Source: Dethiosulfovibrio salsuginis (GTDB lineage Bacteria > Synergistota > Synergistia > Synergistales > Dethiosulfovibrionaceae). Taken from it: a stretch of DNA of 64,000 nucleotides. Shown here piece by piece: positions 25,824 to 33,801 of this stretch. The notes under the pieces were generated by a model, which worked only from the letters and a program-made list of their open reading frames with translations, made no database searches and was not told where the DNA came from. How positions within the stretch are numbered: the stretch's first letter is position 1; each line of letters begins with the position of its first letter. The translations under genes were made by a program, and so were the position numbers. The stretch covers positions 1-64,000 of the forward strand of contig NZ_FXBB01000008.1 in the NCBI RefSeq assembly GCF_900177735.1, given 5' to 3'.

Positions 25824-26780
25824 ATGTTTTACGATGTGATGTGGTTTGTTCAGAATTCCATGGATTCGGCTCTCCTGTGGCTGTTCGTCGTTTTAGCTTT
25901 GATGATCCTTTTTTCCGGGGTCAAAATAGTACCCCAATCCCATAGGGTGGTGGTGGAGAGATTGGGGAAGTTTCATAGGATACTGACCCCGGGTATAAAC
26001 TTCATCTTCCCCGTACTGGATAAACCTAAGAATATAGAGTGGGTCTTCGGAAGGGGATTCAAGCGGAGTTCCACCATGGACATGAGGGAGCAGATATTGG
26101 ACTTCCCTAAGCAAAACATCATCTCTAGGGACAACGTAGTCATGGAGATAAACGCCATGCTCTACTTCCAGATCAGCGACCCATTCAAGGCCATATACGA
26201 GATAAGCAACCTGCCGCTAGCTCTGGAAAAGCTGACCCAGACCTCCCTAAGAAGCGTCATGGGCGAGATGGAGCTCGACGAGATCTTCAGCAAGAGGACC
26301 GAGATAAACGAGAGCCTGAGGACCACCCTCGACGAGGCCAGCGACGTATGGGGCGTCAAGGTCACCAGGGTCGAGATCCAGGACGTCAACCCTCCCGCGT
26401 CGGTCCAGGAGGCCATGCAGAGGCAGATGGAGGCCGAGAGGACCAGACGAGCGGTCGTCACCGAGGCCGACGGCCAGCGTGACGCCGAGATCAACAGAGC
26501 AGAGGGAAAGAAGAGGGCCATAGAGCTTGAGGCCGAGGGAATGGCCAACGCCAGGATAAGGCTGGCCCAGGCCGAATCGGAGGCTATAGCCAAGATAGCC
26601 GAGGCCCTGTCGGTTCACACCGACGGAAGGGATCCCTCCTCCTACCTCATAGCCCTCAAGTATCTGGAATCGTTGAAGGAGATGTCATCCGGTGACAAGT
26701 CCAAGACGGTCTACCTTCCCTACGAGGCGTCGTCCATACTGAGCTCGGTGGGGGTCATGAAAGAATTATTCACGAAATAG
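25824..26780 (+). CDS. SPFH/stomatin-family membrane protein
   Basis: A 318-residue stomatin/prohibitin type protein. One N-terminal membrane helix, the SPFH domain (VPQSHRVVVERLGKFHRILTPG, then GVKVTRVEIQDVNPP) and a long Ala/Glu-rich coiled coil (AERTRRAVVTEADGQRDAEI). It should form oligomeric membrane cages with NfeD, the gene just upstream, and influence membrane organisation or FtsH-type proteolysis. ATG 25824 is preceded by GGAGG at seven bases; a TTG three bases earlier is possible. Confidence 0.92.
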   Translation: MFYDVMWFVQNSMDSALLWLFVVLALMILFSGVKIVPQSHRVVVERLGKFHRILTPGINFIFPVLDKPKNIEWVFGRGFKRSSTMDMREQILDFPKQNIISRDNVVMEINAMLYFQISDPFKAIYEISNLPLALEKLTQTSLRSVMGEMELDEIFSKRTEINESLRTTLDEASDVWGVKVTRVEIQDVNPPASVQEAMQRQMEAERTRRAVVTEADGQRDAEINRAEGKKRAIELEAEGMANARIRLAQAESEAIAKIAEALSVHTDGRDPSSYLIALKYLESLKEMSSGDKSKTVYLPYEASSILSSVGVMKELFTK

Positions 26781-26790
26781 ATACTTACAG

Positions 26791-26814
26791 GAGGGCCTCT
26801 CGGGGCCCTCTTTT
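26791..26814 (+). terminator. Terminator after the stomatin gene
   Basis: GAGGGCC/GGCCCTC stem (26791-26797 with 26804-26810) followed by four T. Confidence 0.7.
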
Positions 26815-26834
26815 GGTGGCATCCGTAGTCTCAT

Positions 26835-26863
26835 TTGATATTCAATTGAATCTATGGTACAAT
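26835..26863 (+). promoter_or_regulatory. Promoter of the GNAT gene
   Basis: TTGATA at 26835-26840, 17-bp spacer, TACAAT at 26858-26863; 35 bp before the start codon. Confidence 0.7.
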
Positions 26864-26897
26864 AAACAGCAAACCTAAAACAGAAGGGATTGGTTTT

Positions 26898-27446
26898 TTG
26901 TATTTAGAGGAGACTTCTAAACTACCGCGCAAAGTGGTTGAGAACCTGGACGGAGACATAGGGAACCTCAAGGTCTACCTGGTGCAGGACTACAACGTCA
27001 ACCTGCTCAAAAGGATGGTCAACTTTGGCCTTGGGATATTCGGAGACCTTGGGATGGACGAGTGGGGGCTGGTTCCCCAGATACGCCACGGAAACGTGTT
27101 CGTCCTGAAGGAAGAGGACAAGAAGAGGATAATCGGTCTGGCTATATTGATGAGGGACTGGGAGGACATGGAGAAGTGCTACCTCTTCGATTACGCCATA
27201 GCGGAGGACCTTCAGGGCCAGGGTCTTGGCTACCATTTCCTGGACGCCATAATAAGGAACCTGAAGGATCAGGACTTCAGTAAGATGGGACTCACCGTGG
27301 ACACGGAAAACGCACCTGCCATAAGGCTATACAGGGACAAGATCGGATTCGACGTAATAGGGGAGAACAAAGACGAGTATGGAGAGGGACACCACCGATA
27401 CATAATGGAACTGGACTTCGACAGATATAACCCTCCAAAGCTGTAA
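26898..27446 (+). CDS. GNAT-family N-acetyltransferase
   Basis: A 182-residue acetyl-CoA-dependent acetyltransferase. The acetyl-CoA pyrophosphate loop is LQGQGLGYHFLDAI (Q-x-x-G-x-G), followed by the AENAPAIRLYRDKIGF-type region (DTENAPAIRLYRDKIGFDV) that forms the last strands of the fold. The substrate is not predictable. TTG 26898 with AAGGGA about ten bases upstream; single-gene unit between its own promoter and terminator. Confidence 0.85.
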   Translation: MYLEETSKLPRKVVENLDGDIGNLKVYLVQDYNVNLLKRMVNFGLGIFGDLGMDEWGLVPQIRHGNVFVLKEEDKKRIIGLAILMRDWEDMEKCYLFDYAIAEDLQGQGLGYHFLDAIIRNLKDQDFSKMGLTVDTENAPAIRLYRDKIGFDVIGENKDEYGEGHHRYIMELDFDRYNPPKL

Positions 27447-27496
27447 ATAACCGCCTGTTCCTCCGGAGGAATTCGAGGCGATAGTTTTAGATAAAA

Positions 27497-27525
27497 GGGG
27501 CTCTCCCGTGGAGCCCCCTTTTTTT
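27497..27525 (+). terminator. Terminator between the GNAT gene and panC
   Basis: GGGGCTC/GAGCCCC stem (27497-27503 with 27511-27517) followed by a run of seven T. Confidence 0.85.
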
Positions 27526-27603
27526 ATGTTGCGAAAACTGTATTTATCGAATATATTGTGCCTGTTTTTGTACCTGATAAAGATTATCGGAGGAGGTCTC
27601 ACA

Positions 27604-28452
27604 GTGACCCTAGTTATCAGATCGGTGGACGAGGTGCGTCGGTTCATATCGGAGCGTAGATCGCAGGGGAAGACGGTGGGCTTGGTTCCCACAATGGGAT
27701 ATCTCCACAGGGGCCATATGTCCCTGGTGGAGAGGTGCCTTGAGGAAAACGACGTGACGGTGGTATCCCTTTTCGTCAACCCGATCCAGTTTGGCCCAGG
27801 GGAGGACCTGGACCGGTATCCCAGGGACGAGGAGAGAGATCTATCCCTCCTTCAGGATGCAGGGGTAGACGTGCTTTTCGCTCCTGAGGCGGACGAGATG
27901 TACCGTCCCTCTCACTCTACCTACGTCGACGAGGCGGCAATCAGCTTCCCTCTCTGCGGAGGCTCCAGGCCCGGCCACTTCAGGGGAGTGTGTACGGTGG
28001 TGTTGAAGCTCTTCAACGTCCTGTTGCCCGACAGGGCCTACTTCGGCATGAAGGACTACCAGCAGCTTCAGGTCATAAATCGGATGGTCAGAGACCTCAA
28101 CGTCCCGGTGGAGGTGCGCCCCTGTCCTATCGTTCGGGAGGCCGACGGACTGGCGTTGAGCAGCAGAAACGTCTATCTGTCAGAGGACGAGAGGCGTTCG
28201 GCGTTGTTCCTGTCCAAATCTCTATCCGCCGCTAAGGATGCCTTTGACGGAGGGGAGAGGTCCGCCTTCGCCCTGGCGGACCTGGTATGGTCTGTCCTGG
28301 CGGAGGGAGAGGGACTGACCCCTGAGTACGTCGAGGTCCGTGACGCTGCGGACCTGTCGGAGGTCGCCGACATAACCGGCCCAGTTGTGGTGGCCCTGGC
28401 GGTCCGAGCGGGCTCCACCAGGCTAATAGACAACGTCGTATTGGGGGAATAG
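27604..28452 (+). CDS. panC: Pantoate--beta-alanine ligase (pantothenate synthetase)
   Basis: ATP-dependent joining of pantoate and beta-alanine to pantothenate. 282 residues; the HIGH-like ATP site is PTMGYLHRGH, followed by SLFVNPIQFGPGEDLDRYPR and the K-M-S-K-equivalent ALSSRNVYLS. GTG 27604 is preceded by GGAGGAGG and fits the family N-terminus, whereas the longer upstream frame runs through the terminator. First gene of panC-panD-panB-panE, which together make pantothenate from ketoisovalerate and aspartate. Confidence 0.95.
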   Translation: MTLVIRSVDEVRRFISERRSQGKTVGLVPTMGYLHRGHMSLVERCLEENDVTVVSLFVNPIQFGPGEDLDRYPRDEERDLSLLQDAGVDVLFAPEADEMYRPSHSTYVDEAAISFPLCGGSRPGHFRGVCTVVLKLFNVLLPDRAYFGMKDYQQLQVINRMVRDLNVPVEVRPCPIVREADGLALSSRNVYLSEDERRSALFLSKSLSAAKDAFDGGERSAFALADLVWSVLAEGEGLTPEYVEVRDAADLSEVADITGPVVVALAVRAGSTRLIDNVVLGE

Positions 28453-28455
28453 GCC

Positions 28456-28833
28456 ATGTTCTTAAACATGCTCAAGTGTAAACTCCACGGTGCGGTGGTG
28501 ACCGAGGCCAACTTAGAGTATCAGGGCAGCATCTCAATAGACCGTGATTTCATCGATCAGGCGGGATTTCTCATAGGGGAAAAGGTCCTGGTCGCCGACA
28601 TGGAGTCGGGCAGTCGGTTCGAGACCTACGTTATAGAGGCTCCTAGAGGAAGCGGGGAGATATGTCTGAACGGCGCCGCAGCTCGACTTGGGACGGTGGG
28701 AGACAGGGTGATAGTCATGGCCTGGGCCTTAATGACCGAGGAAGAGGCCAGGTCCCACAGGGCCAAGGTTGTCAAGATTGGGCCGGACAGAGGGATAGAG
28801 AGGGTATTCCTCATGGACGGCAACGACCGATGA
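28456..28833 (+). CDS. panD: Aspartate 1-decarboxylase
   Basis: Supplies beta-alanine for pantothenate. 125 residues. The proenzyme self-cleaves at Gly24-Ser25 (EYQGSISID), leaving a pyruvoyl group on the new Ser end; Lys9 and Tyr22 of the active site region are present (LKCKLHGA, LEYQG). Starts 3 bp after panC and overlaps panB by ATGA. Confidence 0.95.
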   Translation: MFLNMLKCKLHGAVVTEANLEYQGSISIDRDFIDQAGFLIGEKVLVADMESGSRFETYVIEAPRGSGEICLNGAAARLGTVGDRVIVMAWALMTEEEARSHRAKVVKIGPDRGIERVFLMDGNDR

Positions 28834-29666
28834 GAAAGGTAACCATCCCTCATCTGATGGAGATGAAGGCCTCGGGGCGGCCTATCTCCATGATCACCGC
28901 CTACAGCTCCTGGCAGGCCGCCATGGTCCAGGAGGCCGGTGCGGAGGTCATATTGGTTGGGGATTCCCTGGGGATGGTGGAGAAGGGCTTTGCCAGCACC
29001 GTCCCTGTCACCATGGACACCATGATAGACGCCTGCGCCGCCGTGTCCAGAGGGGCGTCCTCGCCCTTTTTGGTCGGAGACATGCCCTTTATGTCCTACG
29101 AGGTGGACCGAGCTCAGGCGGTAGCTAACGCCGGGCGGTTTATCAAGGAGGCTGGTATGGACGGGGTTAAGCTGGAGGGCGGAGTGGAGAGGGCCGACAC
29201 CGTCAAGGCCATAGTGGACGCTGGTATAGCGGTAGTAGGCCACATAGGGCTCACCCCTCAGTCCGCCACGTTGCTGGGCGGCTTCAGGGTGCAGGGGAAG
29301 GACCTTGCGGGGGCGGAAAAACTTCTAGCCGACGGGAGGGCCCTACAGGATGCGGGAGCCTGCTCCATAGTTCTGGAGTGCGTTCCGGCCCCTCTCGCCG
29401 AGATACTGACCGAAGAGCTGTCCATACCGACAGTCGGCATAGGGGCGGGCAAGGGATGTGACGGCCAGGTGCTGGTTTTTCACGATATTCTCGGCCTCTA
29501 CGGCGACTTTCGCCCTAAGTTCGTAAAGCGGTATCTGGACGGAGGAAAGGTCCTGACCGAGGCACTGGCCTCCTATGTCTCCGACGTCAGGGAGAGGTCC
29601 TTCCCGGAGGAGGGCCATTCTTTCGACATGGACCCATCGGTGATTAAGGAGCTGGATAGGCGGTGA
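28830..29666 (+). CDS. panB: 3-methyl-2-oxobutanoate hydroxymethyltransferase
   Basis: Adds a hydroxymethyl group from methylene-tetrahydrofolate to ketoisovalerate, giving ketopantoate. 278 residues with MITAYSSWQAAMVQEAG, VGDSLGMVEKG, the DGVKLEGG metal/substrate region and GIGAGKGCDGQVLVFHD. The ATG at 28830 overlaps the panD stop (ATGA); a longer frame upstream lies entirely inside panD and is discarded. Overlaps panE by GTGA. Confidence 0.95.
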   Translation: MRKVTIPHLMEMKASGRPISMITAYSSWQAAMVQEAGAEVILVGDSLGMVEKGFASTVPVTMDTMIDACAAVSRGASSPFLVGDMPFMSYEVDRAQAVANAGRFIKEAGMDGVKLEGGVERADTVKAIVDAGIAVVGHIGLTPQSATLLGGFRVQGKDLAGAEKLLADGRALQDAGACSIVLECVPAPLAEILTEELSIPTVGIGAGKGCDGQVLVFHDILGLYGDFRPKFVKRYLDGGKVLTEALASYVSDVRERSFPEEGHSFDMDPSVIKELDRR

Positions 29667-30571
29667 GGATAACCGTGGTGGGCTGTGGGGCAATAGGTAC
29701 CCTCTTGGCCTCCAAGCTCGCCTCGGTGGGGCTCTCGGTGCAGGTGTTCCAGAGGCCTGGGGCGACACTGGACCGGATCAGGTCCGTAGGGGTCGCCCTG
29801 TGGGACGGCGAAACGGCCCCCTGTCCTGTCAGGGCGGAGGACGACCCGTCAAGGCTGGACAGGTCCGACATCGCCATAGTCACGGTGAAGGCCTTCTCCA
29901 CCGACGAAGTAGCGCCGGTCCTGCCGGAGCTGCTCCTTCCCGACGGAGCCGTCCTGACGGTGCAAAACGGCCTTGGAAACGGCGAGAAGCTGTCACAGGT
30001 TCTGGGAGGGGTCAACGTGGCGGTTGGGGCCTGTACCTACGGGGCCTACCGTGACGATAGAGGGGAGGTCCATTTAGGAGGTCTGGGAGAGATCGTCTTT
30101 GGCCCGGTGGAGCGGGGGAGGGACTGGCGTCCTCTTGAGGATGCCCTGAACCGGTCAGGGCTCTCCGCCAGGGCGGTGGACGACCCTGCTCCCGTCCTGT
30201 GGGGCAAGTTAGCCGTAAACGCCGCCATTAATCCGGTAGCAGCCCTTATACGGAGGGAAAACGGCTGCGTCCTCTCCTCCGATGGGCTCGCCGACCTGTG
30301 CAGGTCCCTCGCCATGGAGGCCTGTTCCGTCGCCCGCTCAGTCGGCGTCTCCCTGGACTCCCAGGTCATGTGGGACAGGGTCAGGGCGGTGGTCCGATCC
30401 ACGTCGAAAAACACCTGCTCCATGCTCCAGGACGTCCTCGCCGGTAGGCCCACGGAGATAGAGGCCATAAGCGGCGAGATCCTGAGGTTAGGTGAGATAG
30501 ATGGAATATCTCTTCCCGCCACAGAGACGGTCTATCGCCTCGTGAAGGGTCTCGAATCAAAGGTGGTCTGA
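29663..30571 (+). CDS. panE: 2-dehydropantoate 2-reductase
   Basis: NADPH-dependent reduction of ketopantoate to pantoate. 302 residues: N-terminal Rossmann motif VVGCGAIGTLLASKL, VTVKAF, the VQNGLGN motif, and a C-terminal helical domain with the catalytic Lys (LWGKLAVNAAINPV). GTG 29663 overlaps panB. Last gene of the operon; its stop codon is inside a perfect 34-bp palindrome shared with the convergent pentapeptide gene. Confidence 0.93.
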   Translation: MRITVVGCGAIGTLLASKLASVGLSVQVFQRPGATLDRIRSVGVALWDGETAPCPVRAEDDPSRLDRSDIAIVTVKAFSTDEVAPVLPELLLPDGAVLTVQNGLGNGEKLSQVLGGVNVAVGACTYGAYRDDRGEVHLGGLGEIVFGPVERGRDWRPLEDALNRSGLSARAVDDPAPVLWGKLAVNAAINPVAALIRRENGCVLSSDGLADLCRSLAMEACSVARSVGVSLDSQVMWDRVRAVVRSTSKNTCSMLQDVLAGRPTEIEAISGEILRLGEIDGISLPATETVYRLVKGLESKVV

Positions 30572-30592
30572 CCGATCGGTCAGACCACCTTT
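30559..30592. terminator. Perfect 34-bp palindrome holding two convergent stop codons
   Basis: 30559-30575 is the exact complement of 30576-30592. The panE stop (30569-30571, plus) and the pentapeptide-gene stop (30580-30582, minus) are mirror images inside it. The ends are AAA/TTT only, so the T tract is short, but it is the only terminator candidate for both genes. Confidence 0.75.
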
Positions 30593-31180
30593 ATTCCCAT
30601 CATGCTGGCTATCCCCACCGCCTGTAGGGCGTTTAGCTTTGCCCCTTTCAGCTCCCTGAAGTCGTCGGAGACGGAGAAACCGTCTATGACGCAGTCGGAG
30701 AGGTCCACGTTTTTAAGGGGAGTCTTGAAAAAAACTGGTCCTGGTGAAGTCCTCCTTGCTCAGGCGGATCTTTTTGAGCTTGACCTCAGAGAGAAAAGCC
30801 TCCCTCATGTCGCATTCGGAGATGGCGCAGTTTTCCCAGACAGACCCTCCGTAGTTGGAGTAGTTGAACACCCCGCCGGTAAAATTCGTCTCCCTGAAGA
30901 AGCCGTGGTCGAAGTTGCTGCCCACCGCCTTGCTGTCCTGGATAACCGTCCCCTTCCAGTAGCTGTTGCTGAGGTCGCAGTTCGACAGGTCGCAGTTTCT
31001 GAGGATAGAATCGTAAAAGCTGGTCCTCACAAACCTGGACGAGACAAAGTGACAGTTTATAAACTGGACCGAGTCGAACCTCACGTTCGACATATCCAGG
31101 TCGGTCACCGTCTCGTCCTTGAAAACAGCCCCTTCCAGAGGCTCTCCCTCGGACCACCTCAAAATCCCATCTTCAAGCAT
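30580..31180 (-). pseudogene. Pentapeptide-repeat protein with a homopolymer frameshift
   Basis: From ATG 31180 (GGAGGGG upstream) the frame encodes about 150 residues of pentapeptide repeats (CDLSNCDLSNSYWKG, VGSNFDHGFFRETNF), a right-handed beta-helix. At a run of seven T on the coding strand (30728-30734 on the plus strand as A7) it shifts and stops at 30713. With six T the frame continues as KTPLKNVDLSDCVIDG and ends QAVGIASMMGIKVV at 30580, the usual C-terminus of such proteins (about 199 residues). Either a one-base insertion, slippage that restores the product in some molecules, or a sequencing error. Function of the family member is unknown. Confidence 0.8.
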
Positions 31181-31215
31181 ATTACCCCTCCTTTGTCAAT
31201 CGCTATATATCTTAT

Positions 31216-31466
31216 AGGCATCTCTAAAAACTCACCTTTGAGTCCCCTCGGAGAGACCGTCCCGCCTGCGCCCTGTTTCGCCCAATCGTATACTCGACCT
31301 GCCTGTTCCGTACGAACCGCCTCGGAGGGCACGTCCTGTGCCCCCTCGGCTTGGGGCGACGTCCTGTCGCCCCATTCGTACTACACAACGGCATGTCGAG
31401 TATACGGGCTCAAATGGGCTACGTCGGAACGATCTCTCCGAGGATTAGAGTTTTTAGAGGTGCCCT
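31216..31466 (-). repeat. Dispersed palindromic repeat, copy D (long form, inverted)
   Basis: About 251 bp and the only copy in opposite orientation. Contains both AGGAC-loop hairpins and all three stems. TTATA occurs on both sides (left flank near 31213 and right flank near 31465), which might be a target duplication. Lies between the 5' end of the pentapeptide gene and the EamA transporter gene. Confidence 0.93.
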
Positions 31467-31566
31467 TATAAAAATTGTATTTTGCGATATGTAGGAAAAT
31501 AACTGTAGCTAAGGTAAAATAGGGCCGTATTTTAGCATGTTTTTATCGATGGAGGAGAGTGTGTCT

Positions 31567-32451
31567 ATGTTTCGTGGCTCTATGATGATGATACTGGCGG
31601 GGGTGTTCTGGGGAGCCTCCGGAACCTTGCAGGCCTTCGGGCCGGAGGGAATCTCCCCTCTGGTCTTAGGTGCGATCAGGATAACCGTAGGGGGGCTGTG
31701 CCTCACTGCCTTCGTGCTGTACAGAGAGGGTCCTAAGGCGTTCTCCGGGCGTTGGCCCTGGAGTAGCGTCCTTATGGCCTCGGCGGGAATGGCCCTTTAT
31801 CAGCAGTTTTTCTTCGCCTCCATCCTCAGGACCGGCGTCGCCGTCGGGACCATGGTCGCCATAGGGAGCTCCCCCGTCATGGGAGGACTGCTGGGAAGGC
31901 TGTTTCTAGGCGAGAGGCTGACCGCTCGATGGATGGGAGCTACCGTTGCTGCCGTCACCGGATGCGTCCTGCTGTCCCTCGGGGGAAGCCTGACGGTGGA
32001 TCTCGTAGGTATCGCCCTTGCTCTCTGTGCCGGGGTAGCCTTCGGCTTTCTCGGCATGGGGATGAAGAAGGCCCAGGAGGGACGATCCTCCCTGGCGGCT
32101 ATAGCCCTCTGTATGACCTTAGGGGCGGTAATGGCCTCCCCTGCGTTTTTGTTAGGGGACACAGGATGGATATTCACCTCCAGAGGGATCTCCATCGCTC
32201 TGGTCTTAGGTGCGGTCAGCACTGCAATCCCCTACGGACTGTATTCCACCGCTTTGAAGGTCGTGCCCGTATCCACCGCCTGCACCCTCACATTGGCGGA
32301 GCCTCTGACTGCCGCTATTTTCGGGGTGTCCCTTTTAGGGGAAAGGCTCTCGATTCCCGCTCTGGCAGGGATAGGTTTTATACTTTTTGGCCTGCTGCTA
32401 CTGTCTATGCCTGTTAGGAGATCCTTCATTTCCAACGACAGGATGAGCTGA
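31567..32451 (+). CDS. EamA/DMT-family transporter
   Basis: About 294 residues, ten hydrophobic helices in two EamA halves (GVFWGASGTLQAFGPEG in the first, STACTLTLAEPLTAAIFGVS in the second). Members of this drug/metabolite superfamily export amino acids, metabolites or drugs; substrate unknown. ATG 31567 has GGAGGAG eight bases upstream; an earlier ATG at 31537 lacks a good site. It ends 2 bp before the convergent MFS remnant. Confidence 0.88.
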   Translation: MFRGSMMMILAGVFWGASGTLQAFGPEGISPLVLGAIRITVGGLCLTAFVLYREGPKAFSGRWPWSSVLMASAGMALYQQFFFASILRTGVAVGTMVAIGSSPVMGGLLGRLFLGERLTARWMGATVAAVTGCVLLSLGGSLTVDLVGIALALCAGVAFGFLGMGMKKAQEGRSSLAAIALCMTLGAVMASPAFLLGDTGWIFTSRGISIALVLGAVSTAIPYGLYSTALKVVPVSTACTLTLAEPLTAAIFGVSLLGERLSIPALAGIGFILFGLLLLSMPVRRSFISNDRMS

Positions 32452-32452
32452 G

Positions 32453-32968
32453 CTATTCCCCTTTCAAAGGATCCCTCCCAAGGGATCGTAACGCGAGCAG
32501 GCTTAGGGCAATGGCGGATGATACGAGTAAAAACGCCGTAAAATAACCTTCGGTGGTGTAGACACCGGGCTGTGTCGTCGGGAAATGGTCGATGACGATT
32601 CCCGTTCCCCACTGAAAGATCACCGCCGACAGGACGGCTATCATGTTCATGGCTCCGAATACGACCCCTCTTTCCTCCGTCGGGGCGAGGGCGGTGACCC
32701 CCGCGAGGGCGAAGACCCCTCGCACCCCTGTCACCGCTCCGAGCAGCAAGGCTGCCGCTCCTCCTGCCCATACCGGCAACCCCGATACGGTGGAGCCGAG
32801 CAGTATAAACCAGATCCTGAAAAACACCGTCAGGAAGAAAGATCCAGCCAGGACGATAAAAAGAGTAAAAGCGGGATCGGCAAAAAGGGATCTATATATC
32901 GAACGAGACTGGCTCACGTCAAAACTCCTTTGCTCAGCGGATATTCTAATCCATCGTAATGGATACAT
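32453..32968 (-). pseudogene. Half of an MFS transporter (C-terminal helices only)
   Basis: 171 residues with about five membrane helices resembling the second half of a major-facilitator protein (FADPAFTLFIVLAGSFF, then TALAPTEERGVVFGAMNM, a typical helix 10 loop). An intact MFS protein has about 400 residues and twelve helices; the first six are missing and no coding continuation is seen upstream, where only 60 bp separate it from the LUD gene. Most likely a deletion remnant. Confidence 0.65.
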
Positions 32969-33029
32969 GATTACGTCGATATAGTAGCACTGAGCAGCGA
33001 CCCGTACAAGCAGTGTCAGCCTATCTCCC

Positions 33030-33635
33030 CTAAAGTCCCAGAGCCTCTTTTACGAGAACTACCTCCATCTCCATTTGGTTCATCTTTTTGTAATGTATCA
33101 CCTGTCCGCAGCATATTCTGTCCTCGCTGTGGCAATCGTAGCACCTGTCCTGCTTTACCGCACAAGGTGTCCGGTATCGGTGACGGGCGGCGTTCTGTGG
33201 AGCTGCGATGTTCCGAGCACGGTATATGGCTTCCTCCAAGGTCGGGACCACCTTATTCACCCCTACAACGAAATAAACCTTTTCGTGGCCGAACAAGGAG
33301 CCAGCCACTCGATTTCCAGTCCCATCGATGTTTACCATCTCCCCTGTCTCCGCAAGTCCGTTCACGGAGGTAAAAAAGATATCCGTGGTCAGACATAGCT
33401 TAGCGGTCGACCAGAAATCCAGACCTTTAGAGGGGTGGGCGGGATCGTATACCTCGTTGTGTTTTGAGAGCAGGTCGTATAAATTCATGGTTTCCAGGGT
33501 CTCCGAATCTCCAAAACCGACGGTTTTGCCGTCCACCTTCCCGTCCAAATAGCTGGCCCCATCCTGGGCGGTATCGAAACAGGAAACCTCGTATCCCTTT
33601 TCCTTCAGCGAAGCGACGGTTTTCTCCAGTCTCAT
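33030..33635 (-). CDS. LUD-domain protein
   Basis: A 201-residue cytoplasmic protein of the LutC/YkgG-like LUD family (short form). Recognisable are GFGDSETLE, the central FTSVNGLAETGEMVNIDGTGNR with VAGSLFGHEKVYFVVGVNKV, and a Cys-rich C-terminal patch (CAVKQDRCYDCHSEDRICC). Related proteins take part in lactate oxidation complexes, but stand-alone members in anaerobes have no proven role. AGGAGG precedes ATG 33635. Single gene. Confidence 0.85.
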   Translation of the reverse strand: MRLEKTVASLKEKGYEVSCFDTAQDGASYLDGKVDGKTVGFGDSETLETMNLYDLLSKHNEVYDPAHPSKGLDFWSTAKLCLTTDIFFTSVNGLAETGEMVNIDGTGNRVAGSLFGHEKVYFVVGVNKVVPTLEEAIYRARNIAAPQNAARHRYRTPCAVKQDRCYDCHSEDRICCGQVIHYKKMNQMEMEVVLVKEALGL

Positions 33636-33746
33636 ATTAGCCCCTCCTCTGTTTTAGGTTATGGCTAACCTAGCACCATATACCGACATCCGCAAGCCAT
33701 TCCTCCCCTACTTCCGTTAGCTATAGCACAAAATCTTACCCGAGTT

Positions 33747-33776
33747 TTGCTAGGTCGCACTAAAGGGCGTTATACT
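33747..33776 (+). promoter_or_regulatory. Probable promoter of ptuAB
   Basis: TTGCTA at 33747-33752, 18-bp spacer, TATACT at 33771-33776; 26 bp before the ptuA ATG. Confidence 0.5.
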
Positions 33777-33801
33777 CTGTGCCAGAGAGGAGCTGTTATC
33801 C

